Shown: positions 37,772 to 50,670 of the stretch, piece after piece | How positions within the stretch are numbered: the stretch's first letter is position 1 | Layout of the letters: each line of letters starts with the position of its first letter | NCBI RefSeq assembly: GCF_963662255.1 | Contig: NC_085059.1 | Span: 17,329,588-17,393,587, forward strand | Reading direction: 5' to 3' | DNA from: Cinclus cinclus | Taxonomy: Eukaryota; Chordata; Aves; Passeriformes; Cinclidae | DNA: 64,000 nucleotides | The notes under the pieces: generated by a model | What the model saw: only the letters and a program-made list of their open reading frames with translations | Told to the model about the DNA's origin: nothing | Database searches by the model: none | Made by a program: the position numbers and the translations under genes

Positions 37772-40207
37772 GTGCTATGTGGGAGTTAAAACAAGTTCTC
37801 ATGGGAAAAATGAATGGCAAGAAATTCTAGCCTTAAAAGAAACAGCTAATCTGCTAGTTTGATTGTTCTTCAAAACTTACAATGAACCAATAATCCTAAT
37901 TAAAACCACTTGGCCTAGTTCTCTAAAGCATCATAGCTTTTTCTATGCTTCGTTTGTACACACCATAGACTATTAGTTTTTTTCTAGTGCTCACTAACAA
38001 AGTGCTGACTTTGTTGGGATGGCTGAGCTAATTTCGTGAACTCAGTGTGAAACCTTAGCTAAACAAAATTGTGGTAATTTTCCTTAATTTGTAAAAGTGA
38101 TTGGAGTGCAAACAAAATTTTCCTCTTGGGTCAATCCTATAATTTTCAATTAACTAAAACTAATCGGCAGGCATGTACTGAACCTGCATTTTGTTTAAAG
38201 GGCTGGAAGGCACTTCTGGAGGTCAGGATGCATTAATTGTTTTTATTTTAGTTTCATTTAGTCCTTTTTTAAAAGCTACATTTAAGTTCAGGCTGGGTCT
38301 AAAAGGAAAATGCAAATTGTGTGAGGTAGGATTTCAGTCACAGCACCTTTTCTGTATCTATTGTAACTCTGTAAGAACTGCATGAGAGAATTGTCTATGG
38401 ACTGCATCACCTTTGATTTTATCATTATTGTTTAGTATTTCATACTTCCATTTACTGGATGAAAAATATTGTGTTTTAAACACAACCAGAAAATGTATAC
38501 ATGGAAACACTTTCCCTACTGGGACCTTTATTGCCACATTCAGCCATCTGCTTCTGGGCAGACAAGCTAAACTGCTGCCCTCCTTTTTACTAGAAAAGCT
38601 AATTAATGGTGATCTCAAAAGCAACCCCAAAATGGGTTCAAGCCATTTTTACATTTAAAGAAGTCATCAAAAATTTCTTTGCAAAGTTAAGGAGAGCAGG
38701 TTTCCCCCTTTTTTTTAACCCTTCCATATCCACACCTGCCATTTCACCAGCCCCAGGGGCAGCCACCCCAGTGGAGTTACAACAGGCAGGAGATCACAAC
38801 TTCCTGCAAGAAAGAAAGGAGGGAAAGGACTCATCTCAAACAGTCCAAAGCTCTGAGCAACACCTTCCTGTGATGGTTCACACCATCAATTTGCACCAGC
38901 CATCAATTTGACCTTTGCTTTTCCTTTTGTTCCAACACATTCAAAACTCTAATACATTTTTATATGATGTATCATTGTCCAATATATGGATTTCCCACAC
39001 ATTGCTGAAATCATGACACTAACAAATAAACACACACAGCCTCCACAAGTGCCTGCTGCTCAGCAAGCAGGGTAATATGTGAGCATTTTAAGAGCCAGTT
39101 TAAAGAAGCCCATAATCCCACCTGGGGAAGACGGTATTTGAAAAAGACAAGAAAGCTTTATAAGGTATCTTTGTTCAACTGACTTAGCGTTAAAAAAATT
39201 CAAATGAGAGTTTCCTGCCCACCTGGAGCGCAGAATTCTCTCCTCTGCCTTAACTCCCTGTGAGTACACTGAGAGCTGGAGTAATGTATGATCCCAGTGG
39301 AACTCAGAATGCCTTAGTCACAAGTATTTATGATATATCCTATAGTTCCAGGTGCGGCCAAGGATGAGGAAATGATATGGACTGGGTTGTGCCGAGCCAT
39401 GGTTCAGGCAGTTCCAGCATAGTCCTGTCTGTAGATGTGAACAAGTGCATTAAAAGCACATCAAAACCAGGGCAAAGCTGTTAATTCCTGTAGCTCACGC
39501 CTTCAGAGGAATCAACAACACACATTCTTTTTAAAAACTTATGCTGCTACTTGATTTATTTCCCAGGCCATTCTTTCAACTACTGAGAGTGGTTTGACAC
39601 TGACAGCACCTGCAATGTCCCAGAGTGAGGGTTTTTTTGTGAGTAATTCTTGAGACCACATCACTTAACTTAGTGGTCTCCAGTGTGGGAGACCACCCCA
39701 AAGCACACTGCAGGTTGCTGTGTCTGCAGCAGTGGTGGGGCTGAGAGCTACTTGAGCTCCCTGGAAGCCAGAGACAAGTGAGTTATGGTGAGATGTGCTG
39801 GCAAACAGGCTTTGAACCCTTGCAACACTTGCTGGATAACATGAGATGGAGATGTTTAGCAGGATCCTTCTCAAGGTGGGTTTGTGTGTCTGGCTCCTTG
39901 TGCTTGCACTCTTCCTCTGTTTGTTTATGTACTGGAGTATCTGTTTCCCTCCTTCCTCTCCCCTCCTGGGTAAAGAGATGTCCTATTGTGAGGATAAACA
40001 AGCAAACAAAAATCCCACACTGGTGTGCTTTCACATTCATCCCTACAGCCACCCATTCTGACTCCAGCCTCAGACTGGTGCCTTCAGTGACGTCCTCAGC
40101 CAAAATAAAAAGATAGAGAACAGCTCTTAATTACAAAAGCAGAAGCCCTAGCAAGTGTGATATATTGCCTGCCCTATTTCTCCCCCTTACATTTTAAGCA
40201 TCCATAC

Positions 40208-40334
40208 CTGTGTAAATGAATCTTCCAGGCGTTCCCTTGCAAAACTGCTTAGACTTGTAGGACAAGGTGACTTCTACAACCCCTGGGATATGTCGGGGAG
40301 GCGTCTGTACACGGATGGCATGAGGAGTAATCAG
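40208..40334 (-). CDS. EBF1: EBF1 internal exon B: second half of the TIG/IPT domain
   Basis: The exon encodes 42 codons plus one base: [20 protein letters not shown], then [14 protein letters not shown], then TPGRFIYT. It completes the TIG/IPT fold and leads into the helix-loop-helix. The acceptor is preceded by a good pyrimidine tract (CTTTCTTCTCCC ... TTTTCTCTAG|CTGATT). The donor is ACAG|GTATGG, phase 1. It joins exon A in phase 0 (…VWSE + LITPH…) and exon C in phase 1 (…YT + A). [10 protein letters not shown] fits EBF1; I recall KGAPGRF in EBF2 and EBF3. The coding sequence is intact, with no frameshift or stop. The 7.6-kb intron upstream and 30.4-kb intron downstream agree with the very large introns of EBF1 in vertebrates. 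Confidence 0.97.
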
Positions 40335-43300
40335 CTAGAGAAAACATTGGGAAGGGAGAAGAAAGAGACAAAAAAAGCACTGTTAGATGCTGAACACTTC
40401 TTTAATAACACTTCCAGATCACAGTAAACAAGCTTTGAAACATGCAATTAACCTGTCAATGTTTGAATACAGTCTTGATGTCACCCACACAAAAGCCAGT
40501 GACCACAATATTTACAAGCATTCTTGCAACAACATGATTCCTGTTCTCATACATGCCAGGCACTTGTTTCCTAGTACAAGCATCAGCCCTGGTTTAATGC
40601 AATAAATCCAACCTACAGCAGCAGGACACCCATGTTTGCTCAGATGAATTCTGGGGTCATGACAGTGTCCAACAAATTAGATTCATAAATGACACATGAT
40701 TGCACGTGTGAACATGGCACAGCACAAGTCCAAGGTTTTAAATACTCCAGTCCCCAGCTGACATCTGCATACTGGAAAAGCACCCTGTGCTGCTGTTTTA
40801 ATTTTCTGTTCATTTTGTGGAGGTGTAACTGATTCTTGTAGAAATGGAGATCTTGGGTTCTAAAGGACGCTGGATCTTTCCTTCAAAATTATGAGAGCAC
40901 TCAAAAATGGTGCCTCAAAGAAACCATCACTTCCAGTCTGCCTTCACTGCAATGTCTGACACACATCTAAGAGGGCTTCTTCGGGTGTAGATTTACACAG
41001 AAATAAGCAGATAAACTTGACTTTCTTTTATTTAGGGCAGGGAATTCTGATCCTCTTTGCACAAAGGCTGGGGCACGTCAGTGCTGCATTTTCTAGGCTC
41101 TAGACCATTTCTGCCTTTTCAGGATTCTGGACTAGATTTAAAATGTGGTCCCTGAAATTATTAGCAGAGCCATCTAGGAGTTCACTAATTCATAGCAGAT
41201 TAACTCAAATCTCTGCTGCTCTCAGAAACTACAGCATTGTCCTCCCCATACCCAAAATATTCTCTTCTCACTCACTGTGCTCCCTCAGAAAAAAACAGGG
41301 GAAAGAGGTCCAGAGAAAAGGTGACATGATTGTGTCCAACAACCAAGACACAGCTCTGGCACATGGATAATCCTTCTCTGCCTGTGGCACATTAATGCAC
41401 CTCTAGAGAGGCAAATAAAACCAAGACTGTAACCTGTCTTGACAGTGACCAAAGTGTGAGCACCCCATGCAGTCAACTGCTCTATGCTCTTGGTTGAATG
41501 TCCTGGATATTAAGGAATAAATTTCAATAGATTTTTTTTTTAATAAAAAGCTTATTTAGTTCTTATTTTTACTAGGACCTAAATGTTTCAGCACTGTAGT
41601 AAGGTCCTACCAAAAAATCCAGACTTTTATCCAGTTCTTTGTTTAGGGAATGGGACTAAAAAAGAGCACAGAAGGAGAGCAATATCTGTCTGAGAGCCAT
41701 CTGTGCTACAGAGGGAAATGGCACACACAGTAGGGAGCTCTCCATATTTAAAATAAGAAAATTAATATTAAACCAAGTTGAATGTTAAAACCAAAACTAC
41801 CAGCATCAAATGCTCCAAAAGCTATTCAGATCCACAGAAGTCAGAAGCCACATGTCATTTTTGAAATTATCATGTAGGGGTTGATGTCTTCTTGTCTGGG
41901 AGCTCTGAAAGAATGTTTTCAGGCTCTGCTTTGGAATAATGTGGTTTAGAAACTCACTTACTTTTAAAAGAAACCTGCCTTTTTTCTAAATTGCTTACTA
42001 TATCAATTTGGGGGGGAAAAAAATTAAAACCAAAACCAAAACCAAGCTTCCAAGGAATGCATTTACTTAAACAGAGTCTTACAGTTGAGCTGACCAAAGC
42101 CTAGAAGTCCAGGCCAATTGTTTCCATGCCCTAAAAAGCCAGCAAAGGCAGAAGGCAGTGCCAAGCAGCAATTGATTTCTAGTGCTTCAGACACCTCTCA
42201 TGTAGGGATGAGCTTTTTGACCCTTCCCCACTGAACCAACACGAAAAGTTTAGACTATTTTCTCAACTGTTAAGCAGCCAAACATAACTCAGATAAAGCC
42301 CATTCTTGAGTGGTTCTGGTTAACTGGGTGAACTGGCAAGATGAGAAAAAAATTTATTACATTTTTGGGAGAAAATATTGGTAAAAACAGCCAAGGATTT
42401 TAGTAGAAAAGGTTAACACACTCATCTTACTACGGCAGCATGAGCCTTGCATCCCTCACCCCCATTCTGGCATGAGCTATACAGGCAGCTTCTGGTTGTA
42501 TCTTTGAATTTCCCAGCATTTACTGGTCTGTCACCACTTTAATGTTCTTTAAACATAATTTGTGGCATTTTCCAATACTCATCTTCCCTGGTTCCCAAGA
42601 AATGTCTGACCTATTTATGGTCCATTGTTACAGAGAGCTGGGGAGAGTTAAGCAAGTTTCCTGGTTTGTTCTCCACAAACAGTTTGGTTTTCCTTTGTGC
42701 TCTGAAGTAAATAAGTTTAACTGCGTTTCAAACCACAAATATACAATAATATCGCCCACACATTCCCAAAGGGTGAACATTATGTCTGAAGTCCTATGGT
42801 TTAGGACACTCAGGATGTATTTTATTCCTCTCTTCGCTACGACTAAAGCTTGGGAGGTATACCAGGAGAATACATGTGCCTTTTCCTTTTGCTTTTTCTC
42901 TGTCACATCTGTCTTTGACCACTGGCAGGGATACAGTGCTGAGCCAGGGGGACCTTTGTTCTGGGCCAGCCTTCAGGTCTCCTGCACACAGAGGGAGCTG
43001 GGCAGCTTGGTCACACATCAGGAGTTCCTATATTGCTGTCACAGCAAGAGACTGGCTTTAAGGAACAAAAAGGAATGTTCCCTTGCACATCAGAATCTCC
43101 CACCTTGGGTCTCAAATTCTGGTTCCACAGCTCTGCCAGGATCTGCTCTGGACTGGGAGCAGCTCTCCAAATTCTCCTGACTCTGTTTTGCAAACCAAGT
43201 GACCCAATTGTTGCTGTACATCTCTGGGCAGTCCAAGCCCACCCATAGCAAAAGCAGATCTGTCCCTGCCTTCCATAACTCCAAGATTATGGGATGCTTT

Positions 43301-43877
43301 CCTGTTTACACTGTCAACCTGGAGCCTGATGTTGGGAACCTACTTCACTTTTCTCCTTTCACACTGCTTCAGGGCACAATCTGCCTCATATTTACATGCA
43401 AAGCATCTGGAATAGGTGAGCTATTACCATCCAGGGATATTAAAAATAAAGACAACACTTCTGGATGCCTCTGAGCCCTAAGCAGCTGGAGACTGGTAAA
43501 GAGGTCTGTGGAAGCACCACAACATGTTCACCTTGTTGTTCTTAGGCACCTGTCCTTGCCCAGTGACAAACACCAGACACTGGGGTAGATGAGCTCCCCG
43601 TGTGACTAGTTGTGCATCCTCACCTCAGCTGGGAACTCTTGGATGAGTAAACACCAAAACAATCAGAGCAATGACCTGCCAAGAACCAAGAATCCCTAAA
43701 AATGAGTTATACCCCTCTCTGAATATATTTTTTAAATGTAAATCTTGAGCAAGGCATTAACCTGTGATTTGGACATGAACCCAGCAGACAAAATCCCAGA
43801 TCCATCTTCTTCCTCCATTCCAGCATTTAGCAAATTGAGAAACAGAGCTGGACATAAAGTTAGAAACTGGACCTTTC

Positions 43878-43887
43878 TCCCAAGGGA
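43878..43887. promoter_or_regulatory. Candidate EBF binding core
   Basis: TCCCAAGGGA is a perfect EBF core with the AA spacer seen in well-known EBF targets, followed by TT. It lies in the intron between exons A and B. Function is inferred only. Confidence 0.35.
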
Positions 43888-44981
43888 TTTTCAAGTGACT
43901 CGGTCTGATACTTAGCAACTGCATTTGCTGTTTGGTATAAATTCTTACATGTCATCTGGGACATGCAGTGAGTTGCACTAAAACCTGACTTAGGGATCTT
44001 CTGAATGGTGGGCGGTGCCTGGCCTTCAAAATCCAAAACACATTTGGGCTGAGTGTGTACAACAAGCCTCTTTCTGTGGTTTGCTAATATATTCTAGGCA
44101 TTCTTATGTGATACAGCATCATTTCACACTCTTCAGAGTGCCAGGTTACTTTCTTTTTTTAAAAGTGACATTTTATAAGGAGATGTCATTAATCTGAGTC
44201 ACTAGTTTATTTTTGCATGCTTGAGCTCTGGTTTGTGGTTATGGAAATGGTGACAATCAGTCATAAATTTGACTTTGACTCTGTGTGAAGAGGACCATTA
44301 GAATAGGAATGAAGAAAAATCCCACCAAGTGAAGGTAATGACAGCTTTCAGTGAGAACAGAACCCTTAAGGTACATATATTTTAAAAAACTACCAATGAC
44401 TTTGCATGTCTCAATTCTGGGCATCCAGATGCTGCTTAATAAGCCTTGGTTTGCAAAAAGAGGGTGCCTACCCATTTTTTAAAAATGAGTCAGAGCTCCA
44501 AAATAAGCATTCAAAACCAGAGACTTCCAAAATCAATAACAAATATAAAAAGCAAAATAACAAACTGTGTCACAGAATTTGATTCAGCAGCAGTAAAGAA
44601 AAAAAAAAAACACAAAAAACCCCACCAAACCAAAAAATCATCCTCTGTTTTTGTGCTGTACAAAGGTATAAAAAAATAAAAAAAAGATGTTTCAGTTCTT
44701 CATCTTTTCTTAATATAAAAGAAGTTGTTTCCAGCTGACTCTGTACAGCTGCAGGAATGTTCTTGGCAGGAAAATGTTTGAAGAAATAGTTCATTTTAAG
44801 CAAATATTGTGGAATATTTATAAGAAACTAATTTTGTCTTCACAATCATGTATTTGCTTGCAGCTCAACTCTGAGAGTCTCAGCACCCCAACAGGAGAGA
44901 GAAAGGAAGGGTTCTTGTCAGCAGCACTGATCTGGAATATTTGTGTTCACCCAGAAGCGGGGTGAAAGCCCCAGATTCCAG

Positions 44982-44982
<1 letters not shown>

Positions 44983-45014
<32 letters not shown>
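44983..45014. repeat. (TG)16 microsatellite
   Basis: Sixteen uninterrupted TG units. They create artificial Cys-Val reading frames. Confidence 0.97.
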
Positions 45015-45015
<1 letters not shown>

Positions 45016-46902
45016 ACTGCACAAACAGGCAGCACAGCCTGCCTGGCACACAGAATGTTTGCTGGGAGGGTCTGAGCACATCCAGCATGTGCACACGACA
45101 GACCAGAGCTGTTTGTGTGGTGGTTACGAAAGTCCCTTGGAAAGAAAAAAGGCATTAGATGGCCCATTCTGCTGTGTTCTAAAAATACCAAGGGCTTTTA
45201 AAGTCATTTTTATAAAGTAATATGGGACGTAAGGATTAATTGAACCTACTGGCATAGGGTATCTGCATTTCTGCTCAAAATTAATGTGACAAATTAAGTT
45301 TTTATTTAGTTCTCCCTGCCTGAGAAAGGTTGCAATTATGTTAGAGTGTTTACAGCTAAAATATATGTTTAAATAATAAATATGTGTTTCAGAAACCATT
45401 TGAAACTTCCTTTTTTAACACAGTCAACTCCATTTCAAGCATATAAATATTTCAATTACAAAACTTGAATACATGTAAAATATATTAAAAATATATTATT
45501 TACATTTCAAATTATTTATAACATGCTGCTTGACAGCAACAAATTCACTCTTAAAAGCAAGCTTTTTGGTTTTTTTGGGTTTTTTTTGGCTCTTAACTTT
45601 ACTTCTGAATTAGGGTAGGGTTTGTATTTTAAATATCCATGCAGCTCAGGTATTTACATGGATTTTGCTATAATGAAGTCTGAGTAATATAGGACCTTTA
45701 CGATAATTATCTTCACAGCACCTCTCTGAAGAAGGTGACTAATCTTATTACTGTTTTAGAGAAAGGGAATTGAACTTTAAGTAGATTATACGATTTGCCC
45801 AAGGTCCCATGCAAAGTCTGTAGCAAAATGATGCTTAATTTCAATATTAGACTTCATCCCCCAAACCACCTGCAATTATAGCTGAAAGTGAAGCTGGAAA
45901 AATCCACACGAAAATGCTCTGCAAGACTAACTCTTTTTCTTTAGTCTCTGCCTATCTGGTTTTGCTTGGGATTTTCTGAAGCCCATTTAAAATTATGTTT
46001 TCTTTGGATCCATGAAACAACAGGGTGAACTTTAAAATTTGTCCAGAATTCAATGACAAAATAACCTGGCCAAGTTTGCTCATAACTGGGCCTTACTGGC
46101 AACTCGGGATGAGCCTGCTCCAGTTTTGTACTGGACTCAGATTCAGAGGACTGACAGTACAGTTTTATACTCTATTAAAGTAAAACAAAAATATTCGTCT
46201 TGGGTACTGAAAATGCCTTAGATGTTTTTAGAAATGGGTAGGTAAATGAAAGAACTTATTTTGTACTTCATAGGTGGCTTGTATGTGTAATTTGAATTAT
46301 TTATAGATCACTATTATTTAGGGATCACTCAGACAGCTCATGCATTTCTGCACTTGTTTACCATGTTTGTCTGCTTCTTTTAGAAAGAACGTTCTTTTCT
46401 CCTATATGATTTTTGACTGCTCTCATAGGTTATTAAATGAGAAGCAGTTCTGTAAGGGAGAGGCAGTGAAAGAGTTTTCTTCAACACCAGCTTTCATTGC
46501 ACCATTCCCAGACAACAGACTGGCTTAGGTCTGGACCCCCTCTAACATTATTAATTCCATGACACGACCTTGCAACCATCTGCAACAATGTTTTGACCAG
46601 CACTCAGTCTCCTGAGATTAGAAATTAACAATTAATGGCTTCCACTAATAAATAGAATCAAGATTTATAATGAAAGATCCAATTCCGCAGCACCAAAATC
46701 GGAGCACTTTCCTCCCAGCCCCTTCACCTTTCCCTGTTCAGCATCTGCAGCCATAAAGGCTTCAATACTAACACACAAAATGCTTACACTGGGCCCAGGG
46801 GGCACTTTCATGATCACATAAGGGCTTCAGAATAGGGCTCATTTACTATCTCTCCTTTTCCAGAATGCCCTTTCATCCACACTTGTCCTCAAGTGGAAGG
46901 AT

Positions 46903-46918
46903 GAGAGAGAGAGAGAGA
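46903..46918. repeat. (GA)8 microsatellite
   Basis: Eight GA units. Confidence 0.93.
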
Positions 46919-47925
46919 ACATTGAAGGACATTAGAGAATACTCTTCACATGGAAAGAGTGCTGCCATATGTGCAATGGAATCCGTAGAGGGAATGTGCT
47001 GGATATAAATTAAGCTATAGTGTTGATTTAAGATTTAAAGGATGTAAGGTAAAGCATCAGAAAATTCTCTTGCTATTGGGAAGCGCTGCACAGATATTTC
47101 AGGGAGGCTGGGGTTTTTTTCAGTACTAAAATAATGAAAATTACAATTTCTTATTAAACCTCAAAAATGCTTTTGGAAAGCCGTAAGTTCAAAACATAGA
47201 TCTTTCCTTTGAGCTTTCTCCCTGGACCAGTGGGGGAACTCTGCCATGGTTTCTACAATCTTGGCCATGGCCATTGGGGTGATGCTGCCTCGGTTTTAAC
47301 TTCCCACAGGTTTTGGGGGGAATGTCAGGCTCCACGATTAATTATATGCTGGGAAAAGATGGGATTCGAGGATCTGGGAGGAATTACAAGAGCAAACAAA
47401 AATGATAAGAAGCAAGGAAAGGGTTCCTGCTAAGCTACAGGGGTTCCTGCTAGGTGGGAGGAGTCCAGTGTGGTGCATTTGGTTGCTGCTATGAAAATGA
47501 TATTTACCCCAAGTATCCCAGCTTTAGGGATATGCTGTTCAGAGGTGCTGAATTTCTGCAATCTCCACCTCACTGAGCTGCAGCTAGCAGCAGCCAGTTT
47601 CCCTGGAAAGTGGGATCACCTAAATGTTTGTTTCCTGTGGGCCCTTAGCTATTGTAGTGCTAAAGGCAGAATTATTCACACAGGCCTTTATACCTCCCCT
47701 TTCCTTGGAATAAAACCCACTGAATTCAATTCTGGGCCAGCAAGAGGAGGTGCAGACCTCCCTGGCTAGAATGGATTCCTGCCATAGGTAAATTTGACTA
47801 ATTATTTTCATAAAACTGAGCGAGGCAAGGACTTGTGTGTTGACATTTGTTGCTGATTTAGCATCTGGCCCAGAGAAAGGACAGGCTGGCTACAAGGAGA
47901 CAAAGCTATTAGACATTAGCGTTCA

Positions 47926-48075
<150 letters not shown>

Positions 48076-48970
48076 TCAACACACATGAAAAAGAGAAGTA
48101 TTCTGCTGTTAGAAATGGATTTTAATGATAGAAGACGTGAGAAAAATAAAATATAAGGAGCTTTCATTTCCCCCCTTTACTAACACAAAGATTTCAGCAA
48201 TCATGTTCTTTGTAGTATATATGCATGACCTGAAACTCCATCTTTGGAAGTGTTTTTTTTCCTGAATTAATTTCTATTTGGTTTTATTATCTGCATTGAA
48301 AAATACATATTTTTAATCCTACATTAACAAAAAAATCAGAGCATGATAGGCAGAGACCAAGTGGAAATCAGGACACATCCCTTTTTTATTGTATATGAAA
48401 TGTGCAAGACCTAAGTTAATAAAACAATCTCCAGTAAGCTTGCTTTATTATCCATCAAAACCCAAATTCACCAAGGAAACTCCCATAAATATTATGGAAA
48501 ATATTGGCAAAATAAAAAAGGGTGTAACCCTCAGCATTTCTCTATTCTGCAATCAGATCCAGGTTGTTCAGTATTAAACCATCCTGCCTGATTAATGCTT
48601 TGGCTACTACAAAAAAAAAAAAAACAACACCCCACAACCAAAAGCCACAGCTGCCATGCAGTCATTCCAGTTGTTTTGCATCTACAGGATAAACAAGATT
48701 AGTGTGCAACACATTTTGCCATATCCATGCAGTCTCACAGCCACTTTCCTGGCATTGTATCTACTCAGAGCCTCTGAGATGATGTTGAAAACTCAAGTGC
48801 TGCTCAAATCTTGGACTAAGACCTTCTGGTTTAAGACTTTCTAAACAGAAGCAGCTCAAATATCGGTGGGCTGGGGCAGCATAAACATTCACATACTGAT
48901 TCTCCTCCTCTGCAGCACTGGGAAACCTTGGAATTTAACTGTGCTGAAGCAACAGAAATAACATTACTGT

Positions 48971-48989
48971 AAAAAAAAAAAAAAAAAAA
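48971..48989. repeat. A19 homopolymer
   Basis: Nineteen consecutive A. No body of a retroposon is recognised upstream. Confidence 0.95.
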
Positions 48990-50486
48990 GGCAGAAAGCC
49001 CTGGGTAACTCTCTGCTGTGGAGTCTCAGGGTGGTCACATAGGTTGATGGAAAGAAGCAACTTCACCCATGATGCCGCCAATTTTTGCTGATACAGCATG
49101 AGGTGAATATATGGCATTGGTAACATTAGGTAACATTTTAAGTAAAGCAGGTACCTCAACAATTTCATTACTCAAGGAAAACAGGTTCAAGGAGCAGCAT
49201 AACTCCACCAGCCAACTTCAGTGTTGGAAAGAATGATTCTTTCCTGTAGATATGAAGCCAGAGGGAAGAGGCTGCCACTGCCCAATTTTAGGGTTGGTGG
49301 CATTTGGCCGTGAATTGCCACTTGATGGAAAGACCGATTGAGCTGTTAATTTGGTTTGTAACTTTGATTATTTGATGATGTACTCAAGGAAGAGCATTCA
49401 GGCACTTCCTCAGGTAAGGATTTACTAGGAAGATGGGGAAATTAAAGCCACCCATGTTTCAGCACCATCCAGGATAAAACCCTTGCCCTCATGAGTTCCT
49501 CAGTGTGGCAGTGTAGCAAGTTACTTAATGAGGCACAACCCTTGTCCTAAATTCTTCTAATTGCAAAGACAGAAAATTAATTCACTCACAGAAGCCTAAT
49601 TCAAAATGCTCCAGACATAACGCTAAAGATTCCCGGTGATTCTTTATGATTCCTTAGTGAAGTTCTGGTTGGTTGGAGCTAATTGCAAGAAGCAGTGTGG
49701 CTGCTGGGAAGCTCCTTCCCCCCAGCCCCTGGGCAGGGTGGGCTGGTGGGGAGCTGGGAAGCAGGAGGGAGCTGGAAAGGGAGCAGTTGAGTCACCCTGA
49801 GCAGTGTTCCTGTGAGCACTGCCCCAGACTCACCCCTGGTGGTGGCGGGCACAGATGGGGAGCAAACAGACCCCAGCCCTACCTACAAAAGGTTGCAAGT
49901 GTCAGGCACAAACTTTTCCACTACTTAAGCTGATGGGGATGCCAGCTCCAGGGAAAAACACAAACAGGCATAAAAAAAAAAAAATTGAGGCAAACTTGGC
50001 AGAGTACAGCCATTAACTTTTACATGAGCTAACAAAAGAAACATCCTGACATTACCGTCACGAAAACGTAGCGCGCACACAGAAGTAACTTCAATATGTT
50101 TAATTTGGATTCAAGTTACTTGCATAAAACTGTGCATAAAAACCACTGCAATGTCCAAAAGCAAATGCTTTCCCTTCAGCCAAGCTCACAGTAACAGATT
50201 TACAGTGAAAGCAGCTTTTCAAAATGCCATCTAGCCCTTTCACAGAATTGAACATTTTCATAAATAAAAATTAAAATCACTTCCAAATTACACCCTTTCC
50301 AGTGTTCCCAGTTGATTGTGGACACATACCCCCCACAATAAACCCCAGAGATAATCAGTTTCCCATGTATCAGAGAATGAGCTACTTTTCTTAAAGACTA
50401 CAAGAAACATTTCTTTTCCTAAATACCATTGAATAAAAACTGTTTGAGACCATAAGCCATTAACAGAAAACATATGCAGTCTTTGC

Positions 50487-50670
50487 TGAAAGGGCTGTCA
50501 AGCACTGGAAGAGGCTGCCCAGGGAAGTGGTTGAGTCACCATCCCTGGAGGTATTTAAAAGCCATGTAGATGTGGCACTTGGGGACATGGTTTAGTGGTG
50601 GGCTTGGCAGTGCTGGGTTTAGAGTTGGACTCATTCTTAGAGGTTTTTTCCAACATAAATGACTCTACAA
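50487..50670 (+). mobile_element. CR1 LINE fragment, 3' end, 5'-truncated
   Basis: The plus strand matches the well-known 3' tail of avian Chicken Repeat 1. It starts near AAAGGGCTGTCAAGCACTGG, continues through GAGGCTGCCCAGGGAAGTGG and CATCCCTGGAGGTATTTAAA, then the GTAGATGTGGCACTT segment and the TGGTTTAGTGGTGGGCTTGG segment. It ends with a decayed AGAGGTTTTTTCCAACATAA and a degenerate TCTA tail. Severe 5' truncation is typical of CR1, and the variant resembles the CR1-J-like copies common in passerines. It encodes no protein here. It lies antisense to EBF1 and is the strongest sign that the genome is avian. Confidence 0.93.

Noticed and set aside
40280..40289. CCCCTGGGAT in exon B as an EBF site
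   Set aside because: The core has one mismatch and the bases are explained by the conserved IPGVV coding sequence.
42542..43180. 212-codon open frame on the plus strand
   Set aside because: The longest frame in the window, but it has no recognisable family, signal or exon boundaries. It is probably chance.
44943..45220. Cys-Val and Thr-His repeat peptides
   Set aside because: Pure translation of the (TG)16 microsatellite.
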